DNA from: Pictodentalium vernedei
Lineage: Eukaryota > Mollusca > Scaphopoda > Dentaliida > Dentaliidae
DNA length: 64,000 nucleotides
Direction of reading: 5' to 3'
Assembly (NCBI GenBank): GCA_031216915.1
Contig: CM062296.1
Span: forward strand, 669,060,753 to 669,124,752
Of the stretch, positions 54,791 to 64,000 are shown one piece after another. Position 1 is the stretch's first letter. Every line of letters begins with the position of its first letter. A program made the translations under genes and the position numbers. The notes below the pieces were generated by a model. It made no database searches. It was not told the DNA's origin and was given only the letters and a program-made list of their open reading frames with translations.

Positions 54791-56365
54791 CTACTCAAAG
54801 TTTGCTAAGCACCAAGTATATCCAACTACCTGTTTTACGTTTTAGTTGAAATATTGTAATGAAAAGTGTATGTATTCTTTATTTAATTATATCTTTAATG
54901 ATTTAAGTACAGAAATTAAGATTTTATTTGTGTTTGACATTATTTTTTAGCTTTTGAATACGATAACCATGGGAAATGGATATTATTGGTAAAAGAAGAA
55001 ATTTTTCAATATGCCAAAAAGTTGACGGAGCGAACTGGTATGGGTTCAGTATTGATTAGGAGACCCATTACTGTTCATTACAGCTTGACAACGCCTTCTC
55101 ATGCTCCCAATCAGGTTCCTGGTGGTCCTTTATGGGATGTTGTTTCATTCTTAGACCAGCATGGCACCAAGCTCCTGGACACTTCTTGGCTGGACTGGAC
55201 GGGCTGAAATTGCAAGCTGCAACTCATTCCAGACATGTTCGATTGGATTGAGGTCAGGGGATCTTGCTGGCCAGTCCATATGCTCAATCCCCTCCCTCTA
55301 TCGATACTCCCCGACAGCATTGGCAACATGAGGACGGGCATTATCGTCAATCAGAATGAATCTATCACCCACTGCACCTGCATACAATCTGACGTGGACA
55401 TCCAGGATCTCATTAATACACCGATGTGCAGTCATTGTACCACGGTCAAGGACACAAAGCTCTGTATGTCCATCCCTGATGATGCCGCCCAGACCATGAT
55501 TGACCCCCACCATAGCGGTCATGCTCAGCAATGTTGGCTGCATGGAATCGCCCTGCTGATCTTCTCCATACCCTAGAACGCCTATCTGTGTGGTCTAGGG
55601 AATACCTTGACTCATCTGTAAAAAGGACAGGTTGCCAATCTTCTCTGGTCCATCCAACGTGGTCCATGGCCGATTCATAACGTGCCTGGTGGTGGCTCTG
55701 GGACAGCTGAATGCGAATACATGGTCTTCTCGATCGGACACCACCTTCGTGCAACCTTGCCCGATATAGTCTGCGTCGAAACATTTACCCCGGATGCATT
55801 CTGAAGGTCACTGCGAAGCTGGGTTGCTGTGGCAAAGCAGTTCCTACGGTCCTGAATGATCAAAAACCGGTCTTCAGCTGCAGATGTTGCCCTGTCTCTG
55901 CCAACACTACGCCGTCTTACTGTGTGCCATACTGCTGAAGTCTTGTCCAGGCTCTGGTGATCACCGTATGGTGCACACCAAGGGCTTCAACAACCTGACG
56001 ATAAGTAGCCCCTTGCTAAACCATCCCTACAGCCCGCCACATTTCTGCTTCAGACAAATGTCTTCTTACGTTTGCATTTGCCATATTCAATCATTAATTC
56101 ACAAGGGTTTGTGTTGCAATGAAGATCGAATACCCTACACATGCATGTCATGTACATGTAGACAGTGCACGAAAACATCATGAAAATCAAGGGGTACATG
56201 CTTTCCATGACTGTCACGAAAAGTCTGCCTGTCAAGAGAGCTAATGTAAACACTGGGGACCATCTCAATACATTCCTCAATCATATCCACCAAAAATATC
56301 GCAAATATGACACAAGCAAATTTCACAATGATGTGTCAAATATTTGGTGCTTAGCAAACTTTTAG
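54791..56365 (-). mobile_element. Tc1-like transposon, copy 2
   Basis: 1.58 kb with TIRs CTACTCAAAGTTTGCTAAGC and, inverted, CTAAAAGTTTGCTAAGCACC, flanked by TA (54789-54790, 56366-56367). It is inserted between the inverted-repeat element and the second copy of the 49.6-kb repeat. Confidence 0.88.
55070..55930 (-). pseudogene. Tc1 transposase pseudogene (copy 2)
   Basis: Minus-strand pieces: helix-turn-helix (RRNCFATATQLRSDLQNASG), linker with RPCIRIQLSQSHHQAR, the first catalytic Asp in LFTDESRYSL, the second in LIDDNARPH (about 55343), and the catalytic Glu in a preserved PIEH context (about 55240). All three DDE residues remain, but frameshifts separate the N-terminal domain from the catalytic core and split the core, so it is not functional. 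It is less damaged at the active site than copy 1. Confidence 0.85.
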
Positions 56366-56379
56366 TATTTATCCACAGT

Positions 56380-56760
56380 AGCATCTCCGTCGCAGATTAA
56401 CTGGCCATTTGATGCTTCCTCCACCCTATGTATAAAACAAACCCCTCCCTGCAACCCACTCCCTGCAACCGTTTCTCTTCCTCCTAGCACCTTAAGAAGT
56501 AAGAGTGACCGCTCCTCCCGAGGACTGACTCATGTCATCATATAAGGGAAAGCGGCTCTCGTGACACGAGACCCACACCTGTCCTACCAGGTGATAACGA
56601 ACCCACCTCTTCCTTTTCCCTGTCCCATAAAGGAACCTTTTCCCGACACACCATAGTAGCTCGTTAGATCCCCGATCTACTGGTGATCTGATGCTTCCTG
56701 ATCACTATATGCCCCATTCCTGGAGATTTCTGCCTAGCTTGGGGTGTATCACTAACTCCT
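56380..56760 (+). repeat. second copy of the 49.6-kb repeat unit
   Basis: Aligns with 49618-50010 in the same direction, starting right after the Tc1 copy. Confidence 0.7.
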
Positions 56761-58190
56761 TTTATAACCCAGCAGTAATAACACTTGAATGAATCCATTG
56801 TTGTCCCTGTAATAGAAAGAGAGGGCTTGAAATGATATCCAAACCGTAAACAAATATTACAAAGAATTTATCCAAACCGGATTATCCACTTAATCCAAAC
56901 CGGTACATTAAAGAGTGAAAGCGACCCCCTTGCTAGGCCATTTTGAGGATTCGGGGGCAACTTTGTGAATCGTATATTTACACAAAGATGTTACAAACAT
57001 GATGATTATATTAACTACTCTTTATTCAGACAATATATTCTGTTTATATTCTGTTTATATAAACATCAAATAACAATTTCAGGGATACTGCGTTGATTGA
57101 ACAACAAAACAGCATTAAAAATACAGTCAGGGTTTAATTTTTTGAAATTTTTTTTTGTATCTATGTGACACTTATCTCTTAAGACAACAAAACGTTTAAA
57201 TAAACATGAAAATCTCAAATTTCGTTTCTGTTCGATTCGTAAACTCTGTTTTTCAAATCGAGGAGGCTGGATCGGTCTTTGGATGGTATGATGGGCCAAC
57301 CAAAATTTTAAATTCCAGGGTCCCAAAACCCCCATTTCCATGCATCTGAGCGGATAATTTGAGATTTTTCAGGAGATGTATTTGAATGATTTAACACTTT
57401 GAGAGCCGTTAAAAACGTCGGTAAAGCATACAGGTGAGGTCTGTTTATCAGCTTTGGTCGTAACGACCAAAGCTGATAAATAGACCTCACCTGTATGCTT
57501 TACCAGACGTTAACAGCAATTATACTGTCTGAGGATTATCTTGTCTGGGGTGGATTTGGTACTTGTATGTCTGTAAGATTGCGATCCATTAAAGTTAAAC
57601 GATTTTTTAACAGACTGTATACATTTTAGCGTTTTCTGCCAGTAAAAGATGATCCGAAATCCAACGAAACTGAACCAGTACGAGAGAAACATAGCTGGCG
57701 AAAATATGGGGGAGGTTCTGGATCCGCCCCTTGTTTCACCAGTCATTGTTGTGTTAAAATAAATGCATACAAAAAAACATGGCTCGGCAAAAAAGTGGTG
57801 GGGCTGAAGCCCCCCCCCCCCCCCCCCCCCCCACACGCCGGCCCCTGCTTAGGAATCGCCATATCGTGTGCATCCAAACATACGTCTACCGCCGTAGTTA
57901 GCATGCAGTGATATACATAGTACGGAAAATGTGTTCAGGTAAGTGGCCTGCAAAGTGCATTCGGGGAGTACTGCTATATACTTGCCCGGTCTGTCTGGTT
58001 GTCTTACCGGATGGATGGATTGATTGATCGACGTTTTGGCCAGTGATTTATTGAGTAAACGTCTCGTAAATTTATCCTCAAAGCTAGTCATGGCTGCTTC
58101 ACAACAGCCATGACTGGATTTGATGAAAAATATTTAAAAAAATACAACACGGATTAAGAGTGAATGAAATAACAGTTCATCGAAAATCCC
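56761..58190. other. non-coding interval with a hairpin
   Basis: Contains TCCAAACCGG repeats at 56831-56910, a long hairpin (listed separately) and a poly-C run at 57811-57832. No gene supported. Confidence 0.4.
57407..57514. repeat. hairpin with ~40-nt arms
   Basis: GTAAAGCATACAGGTGAGGT...GCTTTGGTCGT pairs with 57463-57503 around a single A at 57462. Looser pairing continues to a TTAA on each side, hinting at a tiny piggyBac-type element. Confidence 0.85.
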
Positions 58191-58196
58191 GATATA

Positions 58197-61100
58197 TAGC
58201 CCAAGAACATTAGGTTTCACTAGGGAAAAAAATCGGAGAAAGCTGATTTTTTCAGGGAATGTCGAGTACATGTCACTGAACGATTAGACAAAAGTCCCCT
58301 AAAATCCCAATTGAGATTTTTTTTCTACAGCCTTTTTTCGAAAACGCGTTTGAAAAAAATAAAAAAAAATCGCACGAACTTTGTAACCTCGAATTGATCC
58401 AACTGTATTTTTTGTTTACGCGTATTTCGAGCTACATAATGTCTAATATACATTTATCTAGAGGAAAATGTGCATTCTGTGACAATTTCTGCGAAAACTT
58501 ATTGAAAATTCACAAAAAAGTATCGGATTTACGCAAAAAATGACGATTTTCCTAACGGATTTGCCCAAAGGGTCGTAGTACAGAACGGGATGTTAGTTGG
58601 ACAGACGATAAAAAATCCACCACCATTTGAAGACTTTTATCATTGCTTACAAAATAGACATTATGGAAGACCCCCTCTGCTTCTGGCCGAGTTCCCCTTT
58701 TGGCATAAAATTCGTCAGCATGAGAACTCAACTATTTTCGGGCTTGGGACCGAACAGACACGTCTGTGTCTGGCAGCATTAGATCAATAAATAATATTTA
58801 CAGAATGTACAAAAATCAATAAATAATATTTACAGAATGTACAAATCAATCAACATGGATTAAGTTACATTGACTATTATCAACGCTATATACAGAAATG
58901 ACATGACCTATATACATATTATTCATCGAACTCAGAAATTTCCGACAGGACAGTGTTTCTGTGGTTGTTACAAGAATCCGAACTGCAATTACACAAAGCT
59001 GAGCAAGAGAGTCCTGCCTTCTTACACCCACACCTTTTTGTACAAGCACTTTTGCAACCACAACTGATCAGATTCAGTAGGTTATCGGGGGCACATGGCT
59101 TTGTAGCTGCAGTCGGTACAGGAAGTCCATTGTCTAGCGACCACCCCCAATCCGTCGGAGGAAGCGAAGTGCCCAGCCATTGTTGGACCTGGAGATAACA
59201 TCTGTAGACATGTTGTTGTGCAGCATCGCTGCTTGGTGGGAGTGAGGCTAGGTCGATGGGTTTATTCAGTTTAGATTTTGCTACATAACGCTTGTAAGTG
59301 ACATATCTATATTGGTCGAGAGAGGAAACAGTTTTACTCCCGTATAAGATCAGGAGAAGTTGTTCCCCGGCAGCGGCTACTGCACTTGGTGTACTGTCAT
59401 CCGCCAAAATTGTGTTGACATACTGTTGTGAGTCGCTAGTAACATCGGAGACAATTGTACTGAATACTTTCTTCTTACCAACTCGAAAGAGTGCAGAAGT
59501 AGTGTCACAACCACTTATAGAATGTGCTACAAGGAGGTTGCTTCTATGGTCACCCATTTTGGTTGCTATTTCACTAACTGAAACTAGTAAGTTTGGGGTA
59601 ATGGAATACATCATGTGAATATTACATCCCGGTTGAACACGAGAGGTAAGAATGACTAACAAGTCTGTGTCTGTTCCCACAACGACAACATTGTTGTCAT
59701 CTTGAGCGATGTCAAGTGCAGTTTCGGCTATCAGTACATCAGCATCAGCCTCGGCCTGCTTGGACTGAATATTGATAGCAGATAGCTCCTGCATTAGAAG
59801 ATCGATCAGTTGGGTTTTGTTCTTGGCATTTGCAAGGAAATCGGATTGGGGTGTGGTGGCTGGTAACTCGGGTGAGATATTGATATCAATGGAATACCTG
59901 TCTTTAGATCTACGGGCTTGTTCCATGCCCTTTGTCGACATTGTACAAGCATAACCATCAAAAACAACCACGACGTTCGCCCAAAAATGTCTCACTAGAT
60001 AATTGGAATATGATGTACATATGTCCTTATATGACGACTGTTTAGGCCATACAACTGCCCTCAATAAAACTCCACCATCTACAACAAACAGAGAATGTTC
60101 TGGGATTTTAGTTTGCTCGGAACCGTATGTTTTGAGGATCTTACCGAGCGTGCTTTTCGGTGTCTTCCTCATTCCAGCAGAATCAAACAATGCTGGTGGT
60201 TTTGGGGCGAGCTCATATTTGAGATACTCTTCCATCTCTGCTTGTGACTGAATAACACATGTGATGCGGTTGAACAGAATTGTGGGGTCAATCACTACCT
60301 TACTTCCATGGACTTTGATGGTATTTGCCATCGATGCGAAAGACTTCACAGTGTCAACACGTCGTAGTTTGATGCTGTTGAACGTTTTGCTTACAACATT
60401 CGATACGCAACATTCACCAATTTTGCGAACTTGGTCACAGTTCACAGTTTCGTCGGCCACAAGCCCGGTCGCTATAGAGACTAATTGCAGTGGATCTCTA
60501 TTCTGAACGGGGGAATGCACTCTGAGCCAGTTCAATAATTTGGTGATATCATTGGCATCAATCAATTGTGAATTTTGACGGAGATCCCGATGTTGTTCGC
60601 CATGACCAGTGTGAACATGAACAAAATTTTCGAGAGCATTACATATCGGAAGGCAAAGAGGTAGTCCATGTACTCATTTCGCAACAGTGCTATCGGTTAT
60701 TCCCCTGCCATGTGTGAGACCACCAGGGAGCTTGAACATTCTCATTAAACACTGCTCTATGGTCTGATCAGAATATATCCCGTCCCAGAATTTATCTGAG
60801 CACCTTATGGTAAAGTAACCTTTCTCAGTGAACAACTTCAAATCATCCTGTTGCATTATTTCTGTTAGCTCATTTATCTGCTGCAAATAGAGATGAGAAC
60901 TTTTTGCGTATGCAAAATGACCACCTGCGTGAAATACTGGAATCACATTGCGAACACAATATGTGTGGAGTTCCCAGTCGCCTGTGCGCTCTGCTCTCAA
61001 GAACAACCGGAGAAGACCTATTTGCTCGTAGTATTGTACCCAAAGCTTTCCTGTGCGTCCTACGGACGCATTCTGGAGCAGTTCGTGTAATTTTGACAGT

Positions 61101-62094
61101 GGATGGTTGACACTTTCTTGATTGACAGCGTCAGCTGTTGCACAGTCACCTCTGGCAAGTCCACAGAATATTTCATTGACTTCTGTGCAGTCTATGTTAT
61201 CTAGTGTTCGGCTTACTTCAAACACAAGTTTTGTAATGGCAATTTGTGTTAGCAAATGGGCACGAACTGCTCTTGAATATGCATGACCACTGATCAAATG
61301 ATGGATTGACCCACCAGCATAAACAGTCCCCCAAAGTTCATCCAAGCCGCTACCAGCCATGATCGAACCAATTGCCCCTAAATATGACATAATCATATGT
61401 TTATGAGTACACATCAAGGGCGTGCACACATTACATGCCAATGCATCTTGAGTGTAGGCGAACACCACATTATGTGATTTAATCGAACATGGAAATTGAA
61501 ACAATGATGCTATAATACGGTATTTGAATGAGAAAAGTCGATGCCGTTTGAATTTGAGTTTAGGGGGTATGGTTAATATTTCACACGTTTCACCAGTTCA
61601 TTATGGAATAAATGACTATTGTTATATATCATTATAAAGCCACTGTTTTTCTGCAATTTTTGATATATAATTTAACTCCCAAAGTAGTCGTAGATTTGAT
61701 TTAATGGACGTTGTGTACCGTTGTGTGTATGAAAACAATAAATTTTTTTTCGTAATTTTGTACATTTTCGTGAATATTTCACCATTGAGTGTGAGGATTG
61801 GTACAAAGTTGGCATTTTCTGTTGGGGATATGTATTCTCAATATAATTCAGCACGATATTTATGATTCTCACCCTACTAAGGCGAATAAGAATGAGAAAT
61901 ATGGAGCTGGGTCGAATTTAAAAAAAAAAAATTTTTTCATCAAAAAAACGCTATAACTAAAAAAGCTCAACTCGGATTCGCGGGGACTTTTCACACTTTA
62001 TCCGCAATGTGTGTCCCGGAAACATATAAAAAAATCAGCTTTCTCCGATTTTTTTCCTTACTTTCTCATTTTTATGTCTAATGTGCCTGGACTA
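58197..62094 (-). mobile_element. Academ-like DNA transposon with TIRs
   Basis: The outer ends are TAGCCCAAGAACATTAG (58197) and, inverted, TAGTCCAGGCACATTAG (62094). The inner TIR includes the strongly matching AAATCGGAGAAAGCTGATTT (about 58230-58249, mirrored at about 62029-62051) and AAAAGTCCCC further in, about 150 nt of imperfect TIR in all. Outside the ends is ATA on both sides (58194-58196, 62095-62097), a possible 3-bp target duplication. The only gene inside encodes an XPG-like nuclease with a Cys-rich tail. From memory, Academ transposons combine an XPG-type nuclease with a Cys-rich finger and 3-4-bp duplications; that assignment is inference. Confidence 0.65.
58919..61594 (-). pseudogene. 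XPG/FEN-like nuclease with CXC-type Cys-rich tail, one premature stop
   Basis: One reading frame, open from about 61594 and broken only by a TGA at 60674-60676; both halves are in the same phase. N-terminal half (to 60677): HLISGHAYSRAVRAHLL, then HTYCVRNVIPVFHAGGHFAY, KGYFTIRCSDKFWDGI, and GGLTHGRGITDS just before the stop. C-terminal half (548 codons from 60565): a PIN/XPG-like core with FVVDGGVLLRAVVW, VVVVFDGYACT, KQAEADADVLIAETALDIA, VVVVGTDTDLLVIL and SGCDTTSALFRVGKK, matching the acidic-box and helix-hairpin layout of flap/XPG nucleases. The last ~45 residues hold nine cysteines (CGCKSACTKRCGCKK, then CSALCNCSSDSC), like a tesmin/TSO1 CXC motif. No in-frame ATG opens the N-terminus, so an upstream exon or lost start is likely. 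No DDE domain. Confidence 0.75.
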
Positions 62095-62339
62095 ATAAAT
62101 CTGTCACTACATGCGTGAACATAAACTAGAATCACACTATCTGTTATCATGAGGTTGACTTATTTTTTCGTGTATCTCATACTTTCGTGAACATCAAAGG
62201 AACTTGTGAGAAGAAATTATGGTTATCTCCTTTATTTAATTACATTTAATGACATAACAATCGATATTTTTTCTTTGAAAATCATATTCTGGCCACAAAA
62301 AATCTAACATTATATTTGAATTTAATTACATTCTTCCAG

Positions 62340-62447
62340 ATGGACAAATTAGTGGGAAATGAACACCGAAATACTGAGTCATGCGTTAAATACAACGTCT
62401 ATCCCAGACGCAACTCACGGGAGCTCGATTCTGTATTCCGTGAAAAG
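62340..62447 (+). other. candidate 108-nt exon
   Basis: TTACATTCTTCCAG (acceptor) is followed by ATG at 62340, 36 open codons (MDKLVGNEHRNTESCVKYNV ...), then GTAATG as donor at 62448. Length is a multiple of three. The peptide is not recognised and no partner exon was found. It lies just outside the Academ-like element, on the opposite strand from its gene. Confidence 0.3.
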
Positions 62448-62449
62448 GT

Positions 62450-63240
62450 AATGATAGGATTATGAGCATGTGTAGTGTAACCTTAGAAGTATGAAGTCGG
62501 AAAAATGAAGCGTCATTTTATTCAGGGGAAGGACACTGACAGCGTACACCATGTTCACTTCGTACCGAAAAGTTTTGTGGCGGGGGAACCGATAGGCATC
62601 ATAGCCATCCACTGAAACAATATTTGGTAGTGCCCATGTGTTGTCGCGCATAACATTGCAAACTTGGAAACAGCTAAAGATCATGCGCGGTCTCCATTGA
62701 GCTTTTATAAATTGGCTTTCCTTTTGAATGGGTTTAGGCCTATATACATAATTTCGAGAATATTCTGACTGGAAAACATAGTGGCCATGTGCAAAAAAGT
62801 CATCGGAGAGTCAGACTGACCTCCACTTTCCAAAAGTTTCCTTAAGGAGGCTTCCGCATCCCGCCAACGAGAGTGAAATACTCCCTCTCGTGCTCGTCTC
62901 CCACAACTCGCGGCGACGCGTGTCGGATGATCTTCCGCATCGTTACCGATGAGTGAAACGTGGCGCCCCCAAACCCTGAATCTTAGATTCGCCATTGAAT
63001 AATGTGGCAGACAGAGCCCGACGCTGCGATTGCCCATACCCAAAACTTCTACACCACGGTTCTTTACTTAGGATGATACCACGGTGTGTTGCGGTACATT
63101 TGTATTGGTCTATTATTGCATGTAATGAATATCTACCCATTAAGAATCGCCATAAAACTTTCAGGAATCGTTTTCGGCCCAAAAGTGAGACAGACACACT
63201 TTCCTGAAAATGCGATCGCCCAAACTTTTAAGGAGTCACG
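62450..63240. other. unrecognised interval
   Basis: Minus-strand frames at 62460-62684 and 62705-63043 are open but show no recognisable domain; GC content is higher than in the surroundings. They might be exons or old repeat. Confidence 0.3.
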
Positions 63241-63244
63241 AACC

Positions 63245-63606
63245 ATCCATTATGCTCCTGATTATCTGGGCAGTTTGTTGCAACGATATGTACCATCTCG
63301 ACTCCTCCGTTCAACAGCTTCGAACTCCCTGATATCCAAATCAAGCGTCCTTGTAACGGCAGGCGATCGGGCGTTTTCCGCGGCTAGCCCTACTCTTTGG
63401 AATAGGCTGTCCGATCACTTAAAGGCACATCAGACGCTAGAAAGCTTCAAAAAGACACTGAAACCCCACCTTTTCGCCCGCGCTTTCGGTGTTCATTAAC
63501 TTTGATCAACTTTTAAATACATGTACACTATAGCAGCAGAGCATTGTAAAGCCCGAGAGCGCAATTTTGTGGATTCATGGCTCTGAACTGCATTTATTTA
63601 TTATTA

Positions 63607-63637
<31 letters not shown>

Positions 63638-63650
63638 CCGTTGACTACTC
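63245..63650 (+). pseudogene. 3' end of a CR1-like LINE
   Basis: The frame to the stop at 63497-63499 ends with the standard CR1-type ORF2 C-terminus: APDYLGSLLQRYVPSRLLRS, then AFSAASPTLWNRLSDHLK, then SFKKTLKPHLF. Only about 85 codons remain, so the copy is strongly 5'-truncated. The 3' region runs into a (TTA)n block at 63598-63638. Confidence 0.8.
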
Positions 63651-63671
63651 TGCTTCCCCCCTCCCCCCCCC

Positions 63672-63962
63672 CCTAATCATGACCACGACAGTTTTATGGG
63701 TGGAGGAAGCCGGAGAGAATCTCCGAGCAACTGCCAGCTCCTCAACATACTAACTCCATGCACACACGAAAGGTTGAAGACAAGTGCACCATCGACGTGC
63801 AGTATGCCTTAGTACAGTACACAACGCCACCGTGCCCCCACATGGGCAATGGGGGCGAAGTGTCTTGCCCAAGGACACAACGCGGTTCCGCAGGTGGGAT
63901 TTGAACCGAGGACCTCTCGGCTTGCAGTCTGCACCTCTACCTACTGAGCCACCGCGCCCCCG
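63672..63962 (-). mobile_element. tRNA-derived SINE, tail truncated
   Basis: The head starts at about 63961 (GGGGGCGCGGTGGCTCAGTA) with a good B box, GGTTCAAATCCC. The body matches the other SINEs (TTGGGCAAGACACTTCGCCC on the minus strand). The match stops at about 63672, before the usual TATGTGACCTTAAA tail, next to a poly-C run. Confidence 0.83.
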
Positions 63963-64000
63963 ATTATTTAAAAGACAGGGCAAAATAATTTGTACTCATG

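Noticed and set aside
47844-56930. Giant element bounded by CGGTTTGGAT / ATCCAAACCG phrases
   Set aside because: The two ends share only short motifs, and pairing is too weak to claim terminal repeats.

Overview
The window is eukaryotic, most likely from a marine invertebrate animal. It has DIRS, Ty3/Gypsy, non-LTR and Tc1 elements, tRNA- and 5S-derived SINEs, splice-like signals, and no operon structure. The species cannot be fixed from sequence alone. Almost everything that can be named is mobile or repetitive DNA. No complete host gene is evident; only a few possible exons are proposed, at low confidence.

Layout. 0.25-6.8 kb holds a nearly perfect DIRS-type tyrosine-recombinase retrotransposon on the minus strand (gag-like ORF, RT/RNase H/methylase-like ORF, recombinase ORF, inverted terminal repeats and an internal complementary region). 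7-16.6 kb is non-coding with several small non-autonomous DNA transposons (hAT-like, pogo-like, mariner-like, piggyBac-like) and two tRNA-derived SINEs. 17.0-18.0 kb is an array of the palindrome TGATATCA. 18.5-26.1 kb is a decayed Gypsy element reduced to gag and protease between long direct repeats. 26.1-30.2 kb carries members of a repeat family packed with motifs typical of animal housekeeping promoters (NRF1, YY1, CRE, ETS, E-box). One 495-bp copy has split a dead L1/Tx1-like LINE (29.1-33.5 kb). 34-37.2 kb has hairpin elements. 37.5-40.6 kb is a second LINE with one intact 975-codon frame, cut off at its 5' end. 41-43 kb has a tRNA-SINE and a 5S-rRNA-headed SINE with a shared body. 44.0-45.6 and 54.8-56.4 kb are two broken Tc1 transposons. 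50.3-54.5 kb is a large inverted-repeat element with sub-terminal 15-bp repeats and a 1.5-kb (GTA)n block. 58.2-62.1 kb is a DNA transposon with TIRs encoding an XPG/FEN-like nuclease with a Cys-rich CXC tail, probably Academ-like, with one premature stop. 63.2-64.0 kb has the 3' end of a CR1-like LINE and another SINE.

How it works together. The autonomous-looking parts are the DIRS element (intact), the LINE at 37.6 kb (intact frame, no 5' end) and the Academ-like element (one stop). The rest are non-autonomous or dead. The main signals for follow-up are the promoter-motif-bearing MITE family, the shared hairpin cassette found in elements with different TIR types, the SINE head swap, and the XPG/CXC transposon.
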